This document shows positions 23,305-32,081 of a DNA stretch of 32,081 nucleotides, piece after piece; positions within the stretch are counted from its first letter, which is position 1, and each line of letters opens with the position of its first letter. The stretch comes from Deltaproteobacteria bacterium (lineage in GTDB: Bacteria; Desulfobacterota; DSM-4660; Desulfatiglandales; Desulfatiglandaceae), in assembly GCA_003646815.1 (NCBI GenBank), contig QMLQ01000008.1, positions 1-32,081 of the forward strand. The letters are read 5' to 3'. The notes beneath the pieces were generated by a model. The model did no database searches, was not told where the DNA came from, and saw only the letters and a program-made list of their open reading frames with translations. A program made the position numbers and the translations under genes.

Positions 23305-24072
23305 ATGAGCTACGAGCATATAGAAACCAGTTTCGAGAAAGGGCTCGGGACCATTACCCTCAACAGGCCACCGGTCAATATCCTCAATATCGCCATGATG
23401 CAGGAAATCAATGATTGTCTTGAGTCCTGGCAAGGGAAAAAGGATCTCAAGGTTGTGCTTTTTAACGCCAAGGGTAAATGCTTTTCCGCAGGCGTAGATG
23501 TGGGTGAACACATGGGAGATCTCGCCCCAAAAATGATAGGCGCTTTTCACAAGATGTTTCGCCTCATGGACGGCCTCGGTGTCATGACCGTTGCCTCTGT
23601 TTTTTCGTCCTGCCTCGGCGGGGGATGCGAACTGGCGGTTTTCTGCGACCTGGTGATCGCTGCCGAAAACAGCAAGATCGGACAGCCGGAAATTCAAGTG
23701 GGGGTCTTCCCGCCTATTGCCGCCTATATCATGCCGCGGATTATGGGCCGAAAAGATGCCTTGGAACTTATTCTTTCTGGCCGAATCATCTCCGCGGCGG
23801 AAGCAAGACAGATGGCACTAATAAACAAGGTTGTTCCTGTCAATGAACTTGAGGCGGAAACAGCCCTTTTTGTAAAACCCTATCTGAAATTGAGCGCCGA
23901 GGTCCTCCGAAAGACCAAAAAGGCAATTACCGCCGGGCTGCGAGATGATCTTGAGCCTGCGCTCAGTGCCATTGAGGAGATCTACCTCAATGAACTCATG
24001 AAAACCTCAGACGCCCAGGAGGGTTTGAACGCATTTCTTGAAAAGAGAAAACCCGCCTGGAAAAACGAATAG
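23305..24072 (+). CDS. bamR: Cyclohexa-1,5-diene-1-carbonyl-CoA hydratase (BamR/Dch)
   Basis: A crotonase-family hydratase expected to add water to the dienoyl-CoA made by benzoyl-CoA reductase, yielding the 6-hydroxy compound oxidised by BamQ. CFSAGVDVGEH at 59-69 and CLGGGCELAVFCDLVIAAEN at 103-122 form the CoA-binding and oxyanion-hole core. The product is 255 residues, normal for dienoyl-CoA hydratases. The start at ATG 23305 is set by AAGGAG 8 bases upstream; the track ORF from 23146 runs back into bamA. A general enoyl-CoA hydratase is the alternative, made less likely by adjacency to bamQ and bamA. Confidence 0.9.
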   Translation: MSYEHIETSFEKGLGTITLNRPPVNILNIAMMQEINDCLESWQGKKDLKVVLFNAKGKCFSAGVDVGEHMGDLAPKMIGAFHKMFRLMDGLGVMTVASVFSSCLGGGCELAVFCDLVIAAENSKIGQPEIQVGVFPPIAAYIMPRIMGRKDALELILSGRIISAAEARQMALINKVVPVNELEAETALFVKPYLKLSAEVLRKTKKAITAGLRDDLEPALSAIEEIYLNELMKTSDAQEGLNAFLEKRKPAWKNE

Positions 24073-24188
24073 AACTTGGGGTCAGCTAACCCGCATTTCT
24101 CACGAGCAATCTATTGTGGCGGCTGGAAGACCCGCGAGAAAAGCGGCCTAAAGGCTGATCCTGTTCTCTCTTTTCTTTCCGAAAACCC

Positions 24189-24216
24189 TTGGAATTTCAA
24201 AAGAGCGACTTATATT
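24189..24216 (+). promoter_or_regulatory. Candidate promoter for the DnaJ-like gene
   Basis: TTGGAA, a 16-base spacer and TATATT. It does not match the sigma-32 heat-shock consensus. No terminator was found between bamR and this site, so read-through is also possible. Confidence 0.35.
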
Positions 24217-24223
24217 ATTCTGT

Positions 24224-24243
24224 CAGCGGGGAAATTCCCCCTG
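24224..24243 (+). promoter_or_regulatory. 5' hairpin in the DnaJ-like mRNA leader
   Basis: CAGCGGGGAAATTCCCCCTG folds on itself with one bulge. It would lie at the very 5' end of an mRNA starting near 24223, a place where stems often protect transcripts. Confidence 0.35.
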
Positions 24244-24283
24244 CAAAAACCGCCGACGATTCCAATGGTTAAGGAGAAACAGC

Positions 24284-25102
24284 GTGCGTTCAAAAGATTA
24301 CTACGAAATACTCAACGTCCAGAAGAAGGCAGGGCAGGAAGAAATCAGGGAGGCCTACCGGAAGCTGGCCCTTCAATTTCACCCCGATCGGAACCGCAAC
24401 GACCCCACAGCCACCGCAAGGATGAAGGAGATAAACGAGGCATACGCGGTTCTCTCCGACCCTGAAAAACGGAAGCAATACGACGGACTATGTTCCACGT
24501 ACGGCTCTTCTGCTTACGATCACTTCAGAAGTACCTACTCCGAACAGGACATACTCAGGGGTTCCGATATCCAGGAAATCCTCGATCAGCTCAGCAAGGC
24601 CTTTGGATTCAGGGGATTCGAGGATATTTTTCGCGAAACCTACGGACCCGCGTACCGATCTTTTGAATTTCAGAAACCCGGCGCTTTCGGACGAATATTC
24701 GTCTCATCATCCGGGAGTGGCCACCCACACCGAAAACGTTCCGTTTTCCAGGGCCTCTTGGGCAAGGCTGTCAAATACGGGCTCAAGAAGAAATGGGGCA
24801 TAGAACTTCCTGAAAAGGGAAGAGATTTCCATGACATCATCACCATATCGCCGGGACTTGCACAGCGGGGCGGAAAGTTCAGATACGTAAACAGGAGTGA
24901 AAACAGGGAGTTGATCGTCAGCGTTCCCCCCGGGATCAGGCCCGGACAGCGTATCCGCCTCAAAGGGCTCGGAGCTGAAGGAATCGGTGGTGGAGAACCG
25001 GGCGATCTTTTTCTGCGTGTTCGTGTGCGACCGGTGCTTTTCCAGAAATTCAGGGATTTCCTGGATCAACTCCTGGCATATCTCTCCATCAAGACCCATT
25101 GA
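24284..25102 (+). CDS. DnaJ-type co-chaperone lacking the zinc finger
   Basis: A 272-residue J-domain protein. The J domain occupies residues 1-65, with HPD at 33-35, so it can stimulate a DnaK ATPase. The middle has no Gly/Phe-rich stretch of normal length and no CxxCxGxG zinc repeats; instead a region of about 100 residues includes a basic stretch (SGHPHRKRS) near residue 145. The C-terminal part ([37 protein letters not shown], then [13 protein letters not shown]) is a DnaJ substrate-binding beta domain, as in CbpA-type proteins, but appears to be a single copy. The start is GTG 24284, with AAGGAG 7 bases upstream. It follows bamR by 211 bases. Confidence 0.88.
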   Translation: MRSKDYYEILNVQKKAGQEEIREAYRKLALQFHPDRNRNDPTATARMKEINEAYAVLSDPEKRKQYDGLCSTYGSSAYDHFRSTYSEQDILRGSDIQEILDQLSKAFGFRGFEDIFRETYGPAYRSFEFQKPGAFGRIFVSSSGSGHPHRKRSVFQGLLGKAVKYGLKKKWGIELPEKGRDFHDIITISPGLAQRGGKFRYVNRSENRELIVSVPPGIRPGQRIRLKGLGAEGIGGGEPGDLFLRVRVRPVLFQKFRDFLDQLLAYLSIKTH

Positions 25103-25148
25103 GTCAGTTTCAAAACGCCCCCTTTTGGCCGATCTCTGCATGGATGGA

Positions 25149-27080
25149 TTATTCAGACGTTGTCTTGGCGGGCGGGAAATAGAGGGTAAAGGTTGTGCCC
25201 CCCGAGGCGAAGCAATCTTCCCTCGTGGTGCAAAAACGGCATTCGCTGATAGTTCCGGGACAGGAGTCTTCCTCGCCAGGGATGAATTTACAACGGGATG
25301 ATTCCATGTTTATGGTAAAGTTGAATCGTTCGGAAAAAATCTTCATGCGCAGGAGATCAGCGCCCTTGCCTCCTGCATTGAATTCGAAGGGTTTCCCAGT
25401 CCGGTAGTCGGAGGTCTGTTGGGTCGAAAAGAAACCTTCAAAAATCCGTTGCTGGGCTTCTTTCACGATCCCCACTCCATAGTCACGGACCACAAACAGC
25501 GTCCCTTTTCCTTTTTGCCGGACAACCAGTTCCACCTTTCCTTCATCCGGGGTGTTTTCTATGGCGTTCCTGATGATGCCGTCAACGACCTTCTGCAAGG
25601 TATCCCGAGGCATCAGCACCGGGGGTGCTTTTTCAAACTCCTCACCTATAGTAATTGTGCGAAAGGAAAAGGAGGCCCGCAGTATTTCGAGCCTTTGCTT
25701 CACAAAATCGTGGAAATAAATTTTCTCTGCCTCTGCCTGATTTTCCCCGAATAAAATATCGATTTTTTTCCGTATACGCTCAGCAAGTTTCCCGTTTTGA
25801 GACTCTTCTTCCACCAGGACAGCCAGTTCATCCTTGCATTCTTCCAACAATACACTCAGGAGGTCATAGGCACGGTAGTGGCGGTCCCGCATGATATCAC
25901 TCACCTCGTATTGAATTTCTACAATACGATCCAGGTTTCTTTTCATCCTTTCAATGTTCTGCTCCCACGTGTTTCTGGGGACGGCGGACAAGGTCCGCTC
26001 CAGGATTTTCAAGGAACCCCCAAGAATTGAAACCGGTGTTTTCAGCTCGTGAGACAGGTGATGAATGACCTTATCCTTTGCTCGGTTCAGGCCCCTTACC
26101 TCTTCATAGGCCGTTTTGAGCTGACTGTTGACCCTTGCATTCTCCACCGATAAGGCAACGGTGCCAGCTATAGTGCTCAAGAGTTCGATATCTCTCTGGT
26201 CGAACGAGCCTTCCTTTTTGTTCAGCGCACACAGGACACCGGTGATTCGATCGCTGGTCCGAAGGGGCACCAGAGCCAAGTTCCGCGTCCTGTAGCCCAG
26301 CTTTCTATCTCTTTCCCGGTGAAGCTCGGCGTTCTCTGAAGTATCGGAAACAATAACGGGTTTCCCCGTGCGGATGACCTCTCCCGCAACGAGCTCATTC
26401 ATCCCGAAACGAATCTCTTTCACCCTCCTTTCGGTGGCCGAATCATCATACGCGGCGCCGAGCACGAAGAGTTCCTGTTTCTCTTCGTCCAGCAAGATCG
26501 CCACCGATCCTTCCGTCTCAAGGTTCCGCATGACTTCGCTGTCAACGAAATCAAGGAGTTCTTCCAGATCCGGGTGCTCCGGTAGAGCCGTGCTGATCCG
26601 CAAAATGGTCTCATTGATCCTTGCGATCCGTTTTTGCTCGGTAACATCCCTGAAAATCATCAGAAGACCGGCTGGTTCGTATTCTGATTCATGGTAGTAG
26701 GCAATCCGTATTACCACATCGAGAATGCGCCCTGTGCGGGTGATTCGCTTGGTTTCGCGGCGCAGCTGTGATTTTTCCTCTATAATTTTTTCAATATCTT
26801 CCTGGGCTTCCCGCATGACGTCCCTGGGCACAAAAGGAATCCTTTTCCCCTCCATTTCCTCCTGGGTCCAGCCGAAAAGGCTCACAAATCCTGCGTTAAG
26901 GTAGCGGACGCGCTGCTCAAGGCTGAGAACCACGAGGGGGTAGGCAACAAAATCAAATACCGTATTGAGTCTTCTCCTGGTCCGAATGAGGGCGTCTTCG
27001 ACTCTTTTCCGTTCGGCAAGTTGTTCTTCCAACTTTCGCACGCGGCGTTCGAGTTCTTCGTAGGTAGGTTTTCTGCTCAC
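25149..27080 (-). CDS. PAS-GAF sensor histidine kinase with a five-cysteine insert in the ATPase domain
   Basis: A soluble sensor kinase without membrane segments. I prefer the GTG at 27080, because GAGAGG lies 6 bases upstream and the product then begins MSRKPTYEELERRVRKLEEQ; the ATG at 27098 lacks a well-spaced site. Counting from the GTG: a coiled coil to about 33, PAS at 37-149, GAF at about 159-316, H-box HLSHELKTP with His344, N-box region NAIENTP near 505, the glycine-rich DYGVGIV near 533-539 and GGKGADL near 570-576. Between these and the terminal GGTTFTLYFP lie five cysteines at 597, 607, 614, 617 and 623. A linker of nearly 100 residues separates the phosphoacceptor and ATPase domains. 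No response regulator is adjacent. It is 21 bases downstream of the UPF0280 gene. Confidence 0.92.
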   Translation of the reverse strand: MSRKPTYEELERRVRKLEEQLAERKRVEDALIRTRRRLNTVFDFVAYPLVVLSLEQRVRYLNAGFVSLFGWTQEEMEGKRIPFVPRDVMREAQEDIEKIIEEKSQLRRETKRITRTGRILDVVIRIAYYHESEYEPAGLLMIFRDVTEQKRIARINETILRISTALPEHPDLEELLDFVDSEVMRNLETEGSVAILLDEEKQELFVLGAAYDDSATERRVKEIRFGMNELVAGEVIRTGKPVIVSDTSENAELHRERDRKLGYRTRNLALVPLRTSDRITGVLCALNKKEGSFDQRDIELLSTIAGTVALSVENARVNSQLKTAYEEVRGLNRAKDKVIHHLSHELKTPVSILGGSLKILERTLSAVPRNTWEQNIERMKRNLDRIVEIQYEVSDIMRDRHYRAYDLLSVLLEECKDELAVLVEEESQNGKLAERIRKKIDILFGENQAEAEKIYFHDFVKQRLEILRASFSFRTITIGEEFEKAPPVLMPRDTLQKVVDGIIRNAIENTPDEGKVELVVRQKGKGTLFVVRDYGVGIVKEAQQRIFEGFFSTQQTSDYRTGKPFEFNAGGKGADLLRMKIFSERFNFTINMESSRCKFIPGEEDSCPGTISECRFCTTREDCFASGGTTFTLYFPPAKTTSE

Positions 27081-27101
27081 CGAGTTCCTCTCTCTCATAT
27101 C

Positions 27102-27833
27102 CTACAGGCTGACCAATGCCACGTTGCCCCAGGAGGCCATGGTATCCCCGAGAATGGCCACTCCACCAACAGTACCGACAATATTACGAGCCACAGCAGC
27201 AGTTGCCTCTAGATCCTTCTTCTCCTGGATAGTGTTCGCCAGTGCAGTTGCAGCACTGTCGGCAAGGGCTGCTGATCCTGCAAGGATGGTTACTGCGTGG
27301 GAAATGCCCAAACTCAGGGAATGCCCGATTCTGCCTGATGACGTACACACCCCGAGGGGCATCTGTTTTTCTGAGATCTTCAACCCGATCCGTTCACTCA
27401 GGGGCGAGTCCCCGGCAAAGATGGAAACCGTTAGCGGGCGATCGGCCTGCATGTAGATATCTCCCCCGTTTTCAACGACAACTTGCGTTGAATACTCCAT
27501 GAGTCCGGTTCCGACGTACTCGGCGATTGCCCCTGCAACTGCCGCCATGGGGCCCACCCCTGCACGCCCGGTTTTCTCAAGCATTTCTTTCACCACAGGA
27601 GGGGCATAGGGATCAGGAGCAAGAGGCTGGAGGGCTGTTTTGAAAAGGGGATGAGTCTGTATATAGCTTTCGATTTCATAGCGGCACTGGAGAACCAGGT
27701 CCCGCGCCTGCCTTTCAAGATTCCGATCAGCGCTTATCCATAAATCGGTCTCCTTGACACACACGCAGAAAGAATGAAGTCCGCGGGTGTGAATTCTGCT
27801 TCGATAGGTACGTTTTTCATAAGCAGATTCCAT
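27102..27833 (-). CDS. UPF0280 family protein (ApbE-like fold)
   Basis: A conserved protein of unknown function, about 243 residues. The motif GRAGVGPMAAVAGAIAEYVG and the following ENGGDIYMQADRPLTVSIFA are typical of UPF0280 proteins, which resemble the flavin transferase ApbE in fold; the CTSSGRIGHSLSLG segment matches the ApbE-type end region. There is no signal peptide. I choose the ATG at 27833, giving MESAYEKRTYRSRI, because the ATG at 27860 lies inside the guaA end without a ribosome site; either is possible. It lies directly after guaA and before the histidine kinase, suggesting one transcript. No substrate is known, and flavin transfer is only a structural analogy. Confidence 0.85.
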   Translation of the reverse strand: MESAYEKRTYRSRIHTRGLHSFCVCVKETDLWISADRNLERQARDLVLQCRYEIESYIQTHPLFKTALQPLAPDPYAPPVVKEMLEKTGRAGVGPMAAVAGAIAEYVGTGLMEYSTQVVVENGGDIYMQADRPLTVSIFAGDSPLSERIGLKISEKQMPLGVCTSSGRIGHSLSLGISHAVTILAGSAALADSAATALANTIQEKKDLEATAAVARNIVGTVGGVAILGDTMASWGNVALVSL

Positions 27834-27850
27834 AAAATTACCACTCAGCG

Positions 27851-29407
27851 TCACTCCCATTCAATGGTACTGGGGGGCTTTGAAGAGATATCATATACAA
27901 CCCTGTTTACCCCTTTGACACTGTTGATAATACGATTGGAAATTCTCGCCATGACTTCGTAGGGGATGCGCGACCAGTCGGCCGTCATGGCGTCCAGACT
28001 GTCAACTACTCTCACCGCCACCACGTTCTCATACGTCCGCTCATCGCCCATGACACCTACCGTCCTGATGGGCAAAAGAACTGCGAAAGACTGCCACACT
28101 TTCTCATAAAAGCCAGCGCTGCGGATTTCATCCTGGACAATAATATCGGCGAAACGGAGTATTTCAAGTCTTTCCCTCGTGATTTCTCCCAGTATCCTTA
28201 CGGCGAGTCCGGGGCCTGGAAAGGGCTGCCGCATCACCAGTTCCCGCGGCAGTTCCAGCTCCATGCCCACCTGCCGCACTTCATCTTTAAACAGTTCGCG
28301 CAGGGGTTCTATTAATTTCAGATTCATCGTTTCCGGCAGACCGCCCACATTGTGGTGGCTCTTTATGGTCGCAGACGGTCCTTTGAATGAGACGCTTTCT
28401 ATCACATCTGGATAAAGGGTCCCCTGGGCGAGATATCTTGCTTTTCCCAGTTCCTTGGCTTTTTTCTCAAAAACAGCGATAAATTCATGCCCGATAATCT
28501 TTCGCTTCTTTTCGGGATCAACGACCCCCTTCAACCTCTCCAGGAAGTGTTCAGAGGCATCCACCAGATGGAAATCCACCCCATAATGCCCTTTAAACAG
28601 ATCGATGACCTCTTCGGCTTCTCCCCGCCGGAGGAGCCCGTTGTCCACGAATATACACGAGAGGTTTTCCCCGATTGCCCTGTACAGCAACACCGCTGTC
28701 ACCGAGGAATCAACCCCGCCGGAAAGGCCGCAGATAACCCGCTCATTTCCAACAGTCTCCCGAAGGCTCTTCACGGTTCGCCTTACGAACGAAGACATGG
28801 TCCAGGACGGCTCACATCCACAGACGTGAAACAGGAAGTTTTTGAGGATTCTTGTTCCGCTCGGGGTATGCGCAACTTCAGGATGGAATTGTACACCAAA
28901 AAGCCTTCTTTCTCTGTCCGCCATGGCGGCTACTGGGCTGTTCTTACTGGAAGCCAGAGACTCAAAACCCTCCGGCATTTCCTCTATGCGATCGCCGTGA
29001 CTCATCCATACGGTTTCATCCCCTTCCGTCCCTACTCCGGAAAAGATATCACGGTGATCAAGGATGCTGATCTGCGCGTTGCCATATTCCCGGTCAAGGG
29101 CTTTTGTCACTGCTCCACCCCGCATTTGGGTCAGGAACTGCATCCCGTAACAAATCCCCAGAACCGGCACTCCCAGTTCAAGCACTTCTTTTTCCGCCAG
29201 CGGAGCATCCTGATCAAAAATGCTTGCAGGACCTCCGGAGAGGATGATCCCTTTCGGCGCAAAGGACTTGATCTCTTCCACTTCCATGTGAAAAGGATGG
29301 ATTTCGCAGTAGACCTGGGCTTCACGCACTCTCCTGGCGATGAGCTGGGTGTACTGGGATCCGAAATCAAGGATCAATATTTTCTGCTTGTACAGTTTGT
29401 TGGTCAT
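27851..29407 (-). CDS. guaA: GMP synthase (glutamine-hydrolysing)
   Basis: The enzyme converts XMP to GMP using glutamine and ATP. An N-terminal class I amidotransferase domain has GICYGMQ with nucleophile Cys86 and QFHPEVAHT with the catalytic His and Glu. The ATP-pyrophosphatase domain has [15 protein letters not shown], and the C-terminal dimerisation domain ends in [13 protein letters not shown]. The start at ATG 29407 ([20 protein letters not shown]) is supported by GAGGGA 5 bases upstream; the upstream in-frame codons of the track ORF are unrelated. The product is 518 residues, full length. It follows guaB after 133 bases on the same strand. Confidence 0.97.
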   Translation of the reverse strand: MTNKLYKQKILILDFGSQYTQLIARRVREAQVYCEIHPFHMEVEEIKSFAPKGIILSGGPASIFDQDAPLAEKEVLELGVPVLGICYGMQFLTQMRGGAVTKALDREYGNAQISILDHRDIFSGVGTEGDETVWMSHGDRIEEMPEGFESLASSKNSPVAAMADRERRLFGVQFHPEVAHTPSGTRILKNFLFHVCGCEPSWTMSSFVRRTVKSLRETVGNERVICGLSGGVDSSVTAVLLYRAIGENLSCIFVDNGLLRRGEAEEVIDLFKGHYGVDFHLVDASEHFLERLKGVVDPEKKRKIIGHEFIAVFEKKAKELGKARYLAQGTLYPDVIESVSFKGPSATIKSHHNVGGLPETMNLKLIEPLRELFKDEVRQVGMELELPRELVMRQPFPGPGLAVRILGEITRERLEILRFADIIVQDEIRSAGFYEKVWQSFAVLLPIRTVGVMGDERTYENVVAVRVVDSLDAMTADWSRIPYEVMARISNRIINSVKGVNRVVYDISSKPPSTIEWE

Positions 29408-29540
29408 GTTATCCCTCGTTGTCATATCATTCATGCAGGCACCAGCAGGAACCAAGAAGAATCCGCTTCATCCGACGCACAGGCCTTTCACAAATCACTC
29501 AGGTTCAAGCAGGGTGCGAAAAGAGTTGAAGATCCAGAAA

Positions 29541-31004
29541 TCATTCAACCCGATAATTGGGAGCCTCCTTGATAATGATGACATCATGCACGTGGCTTTC
29601 CCTGAGCCCTGCAGGGGAAATCTGCATGAACTTCGCCCTGGTCTGAAGCGTGTTAATGTCCTCGCATCCCAGGTATCCCATGCCGGCCCTCAGTCCTCCC
29701 ACGAGCTGGTACACCGTATCGGCAAGCGGTCCCCGGTATGGCACGCGTCCAACTATCCCCTCCGGTACCAGCTTTTTGTCCAGTTCCCTGTCTTCCTGAA
29801 AATACCGATCCCTGCTTCCCTCTTTCATTGCCTCCAGGGATCCCATTCCACGATACACCTTGTAAGTTCTGCCCTGGAATAGAATGGTTTCGCCCGGGCT
29901 CTCCTCTGTCCCGGCAAAAAGGCTCCCGATCATGACCGAGTCTGCACCCCCGGCCAGGGCCTTTGTCACGTCCCCGGAATACTTGATCCCCCCGTCTGCA
30001 ATAACAGGAACGTCTGCATCCCTTGCCACAGCCGCACAATGCATGATGGCGCTCATCTGTGGTACTCCCACCCCTGCCACCACGCGCGTTGTGCAAATGG
30101 AGCCGGGCCCAACGCCCACCTTGACCGCATCCACTCCGGCGTCTATGAGGGCCCTGGTGCCTTCAACAGTGGCAATATTTCCCGCAATCACTTCAAGGTC
30201 AGGAAATGTATTTTTAACCCTCCTGGCGGTTTCCACCACTTTTTCTGAATGCCCATGGGCGGTATCAATCACGATGACATCCACATCTGCCGACCTGAGA
30301 TCCTCAATCCTGTCCATGGTGTCCGGAGCGACTCCCACCGCAGCACCCACCCTGAGTCTTCCCAGGCCGTCTTTACAGGAATCCGGATATTTTTTTATCT
30401 TCTCAATGTCTTTGATGGTAATGAGTCCTTGCAGCTTCCCATTGTCATCAACGACCAGTAATTTTTCAATTCGTCTCCGGTGCAGGATCGCCTTTGACTC
30501 CTCAAGCGTAATTCCCACCTTTGCCGTGGCCAGGTTTTCCTTGGTCATGACGGCTTCCACTTTCTGATCAAGGTTGGTTTCAAACCGCAGATCCCGGTTC
30601 GTTATGATCCCAAGGAGATTGCCTGATTTCACAACCGGCACACCGGAAATCCGGTATTCTTTCATAATCTCGAGTACTTCATAGATTTTCTGTTCCGGCT
30701 CTACCGTAATGGGATCAACGATCATACCACTCTCTGATTTCTTGACCTTTTCCACCTCAAGGGCCTGGCGCTCAATGGGCATGTTCTTGTGGATAAATCC
30801 GATTCCTCCCTGCCGTGCCATAGTGATGGCGGTATCTGCCTCGGTCACGGTGTCCATGGCGGCGCTCACAATTGGGATATTCAGCGTAATATTTCGTGAT
30901 AGTTTTGTCTTTACATTGACTTCCCCTGGTAACACTGATGAGCTGGCCGGCATCAGGAGCAGATCATCAAATGTAAAACCAAACTGAACGTCTTTAGTTT
31001 GCAT
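29541..31004 (-). CDS. guaB: Inosine-5'-monophosphate dehydrogenase
   Basis: IMPDH oxidises IMP to XMP with NAD, the committed step to guanine nucleotides, feeding GuaA. The protein is 487 residues from ATG 31004, with GGAGG 9 bases upstream. The start [20 protein letters not shown], two CBS domains at about 95-210, the [13 protein letters not shown] segment and the active-site loop [18 protein letters not shown] (Cys304) are all present. The first 11 bases overlap the end of ppx. The order ppx, guaB, guaA on one strand suggests co-transcription. Confidence 0.97.
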   Translation of the reverse strand: MQTKDVQFGFTFDDLLLMPASSSVLPGEVNVKTKLSRNITLNIPIVSAAMDTVTEADTAITMARQGGIGFIHKNMPIERQALEVEKVKKSESGMIVDPITVEPEQKIYEVLEIMKEYRISGVPVVKSGNLLGIITNRDLRFETNLDQKVEAVMTKENLATAKVGITLEESKAILHRRRIEKLLVVDDNGKLQGLITIKDIEKIKKYPDSCKDGLGRLRVGAAVGVAPDTMDRIEDLRSADVDVIVIDTAHGHSEKVVETARRVKNTFPDLEVIAGNIATVEGTRALIDAGVDAVKVGVGPGSICTTRVVAGVGVPQMSAIMHCAAVARDADVPVIADGGIKYSGDVTKALAGGADSVMIGSLFAGTEESPGETILFQGRTYKVYRGMGSLEAMKEGSRDRYFQEDRELDKKLVPEGIVGRVPYRGPLADTVYQLVGGLRAGMGYLGCEDINTLQTRAKFMQISPAGLRESHVHDVIIIKEAPNYRVE

Positions 31005-31953
31005 ACCCTTTGTCCTCCACATATTTCCATATCAGCCCCTCAAGAATATCTGAAAAGCAGACGGTAAGTTGATCCATACCAAAAAAATCCATTATCTCAG
31101 CAGCCAGAAGGAGACCCGCAGGGAAAACGTGCGCTCTCCAACCATCCAACCCATACCTGCGCACTCTTTCTTGCCGTTTCAAGGCGATTGTTTGTGCCAA
31201 AAGTTCCTGTATGGATCCCCTTGCAACCTCCAGTCCGTTCACGTGATCCGGATCCAGGTTGTTCCCGGAAATGTTGTGCACCAGCGCGCCGATGGTTACA
31301 ATGGTTCCTCCTGTACCCACCATTGAAATTACCTGTTGAAGGGGTATCCGGTCAAGTTCAATCACAAGGTGTTGCCTGATGAACTTCCGCAGAGACCAGG
31401 CTGCCTGCTTTCCCGGGGGATCGGTGTGGAGAAATCTTTCTGTGAGAACAGATGCGCCCACGGCTATGGACCAGGTCTGCCAGACATGTTCCTGCACAAG
31501 GACGAATTCAGTACTGCCTCCCCCCAAGTCCACCACGAGATGGGGATCATTTCCCCTATGAATCGCGTGGGAAACACCCGTAACAGTGAGCCTCGCCTCT
31601 TCCTCACCGCTCATCACTCTCACATCAATCCCTGTTTCTTCCTTTAAAACGCGCAGGAATTCATCCCTGTTCCCGGCCTGCCGGATCACTCCGGTGGCAG
31701 CCGCAATGGTGGTCTCCACTCCGAACTCATGAACCGCGCGATTAAACTCGCGGAATGCATTCACCACACGGACTGCTGCGCTCATTGATAGGTTTCCATC
31801 GTGGTGGTTCGTGCCATGAAAGGCATCGCCCAGGTGGACATAGGTACGGTATCTCGCAATAGGAATAATGCGTTGGTAGGCCTCATCCCACTCTGCTATC
31901 AGCAGCCGTGCTGTATGGGTCCCGAGGTCTATGGAAGCCAGCCTCCTGCACAT
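30994..31953 (-). CDS. Ppx/GppA family phosphatase
   Basis: An ASKHA-fold phosphatase hydrolysing polyphosphate and/or pppGpp. [16 protein letters not shown] at about 6-21 is the phosphate-1 motif, and [14 protein letters not shown] is the phosphate-2 motif. The protein is 319 residues, the short form lacking the C-terminal HD-like domains of E. coli Ppx and GppA (over 490 residues). The start at ATG 31953 has GAAGGG about 8 bases upstream; the TTG at 31971 in the track would overlap the previous gene's stop. It ends inside the guaB start. Which substrate it prefers cannot be told from sequence. Confidence 0.9.
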   Translation of the reverse strand: MCRRLASIDLGTHTARLLIAEWDEAYQRIIPIARYRTYVHLGDAFHGTNHHDGNLSMSAAVRVVNAFREFNRAVHEFGVETTIAAATGVIRQAGNRDEFLRVLKEETGIDVRVMSGEEEARLTVTGVSHAIHRGNDPHLVVDLGGGSTEFVLVQEHVWQTWSIAVGASVLTERFLHTDPPGKQAAWSLRKFIRQHLVIELDRIPLQQVISMVGTGGTIVTIGALVHNISGNNLDPDHVNGLEVARGSIQELLAQTIALKRQERVRRYGLDGWRAHVFPAGLLLAAEIMDFFGMDQLTVCFSDILEGLIWKYVEDKGYAN

Positions 31954-31971
31954 ATCCCATCCCTTCAACAC

Positions 31972-32081
31972 CTATGGCGTGAGCAAAATCTGATCTCCAA
32001 AACGCTTTTTTAAATCCCCGCTCAGGAGTTTGGCAGCGTGCTCATCAGGCAGCTCCACCATCAGTTCTCCATGTTCACCTA
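31972..32081 (-). CDS. C-terminal end of an unrecognised gene (runs off right edge)
   Basis: Only the last 35 codons are present, read by hand in the one open minus-strand frame that ends at a TAG at 31974-31972. The sequence (GEHGELMVELPDEHAAKLLS, then GDLKKRFGDQILLTP) is soluble in character and not enough to name a family. It ends 18 bases before the ppx start, so it is likely in the same operon. Confidence 0.6.
   Translation of the reverse strand, partial: GEHGELMVELPDEHAAKLLSGDLKKRFGDQILLTP

Noticed and set aside
28487-29572. 361-residue plus-strand ORF
   Set aside because: Shadow of guaA; no family resemblance and it crosses gene boundaries.
29884-30567. 227-residue plus-strand ORF
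   Set aside because: Shadow of guaB; composition (Ser/Thr/Pro-rich) typical of an antisense frame.
1-32081. Mobile elements, CRISPR arrays, tRNAs, rRNAs, defence islands
   Set aside because: No transposase, integrase, regularly spaced repeats, TpsiC-arm motifs or known defence genes were seen on either strand.

Overview
The window reads as a chromosomal segment from a strictly anaerobic Desulfobacterota-type bacterium (the former Deltaproteobacteria, with syntrophic or sulfate-reducing aromatic degraders as the nearest picture). This rests on three things. There is a benzoyl-CoA ring-cleavage gene set (dehydrogenase, ring-opening hydrolase, dienoyl-CoA hydratase). A liv-type ABC operon has an acyl-CoA synthetase built into it. 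The sensor kinase has an N-terminus of the style common in that phylum. No integrase, transposase, tRNA, rRNA or CRISPR array was found, and coding density is high.

Layout. (1) Positions 1-5656, minus strand: a liv operon transcribed livG, acyl-CoA synthetase, livH, livM, substrate-binding protein; the last gene runs off the left edge and livF is not in view. (2) 6052-7493, minus strand: a small unknown protein overlapping a dGTPase-like HD phosphohydrolase. (3) 7577-18985, plus strand: the housekeeping series rpsB-tsf-pyrH-frr, uppS-cdsA-dxr-rseP-tsaB, psd-pssA-rsmD-coaD, then an IHF-alpha gene, covering translation, isoprenoid and phospholipid synthesis and CoA synthesis. (4) 18969-19754, minus strand: an RlpA/SPOR lipoprotein that overlaps the IHF gene tail to tail. 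(5) 19880-24072, plus strand: a catabolic block of an SDR dehydrogenase and bamQ-, bamA- and bamR-like genes, which oxidise, open and hydrate the ring intermediates made after benzoyl-CoA reduction. (6) 24284-25102, plus strand: a DnaJ-type co-chaperone. (7) 25149-32081, minus strand: an edge fragment, ppx/gppA, guaB, guaA, a UPF0280/ApbE-like gene and a PAS-GAF histidine kinase.

How the genes may work together. The liv operon could import a small organic acid and activate it as a CoA ester, and the bam block would process the dearomatised ring product. No benzoyl-CoA reductase or benzoate-CoA ligase of recognised type lies in the window, so this link is inference. The guanine nucleotide genes guaB and guaA sit beside a Ppx/GppA phosphatase, which also acts on (p)ppGpp-type or polyphosphate substrates.

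The least expected signals are non-coding. Three helically phased 11-mers overlay a strong promoter in front of the SDR-bam block. A perfect 11-bp terminator-like hairpin lies between bamA and bamR. Four separate spacers carry different degenerate tandem repeats that share a period of about 7 bp. The histidine kinase also has a five-cysteine insert inside its ATPase domain. I saw no sign of a new defence or mobile system.
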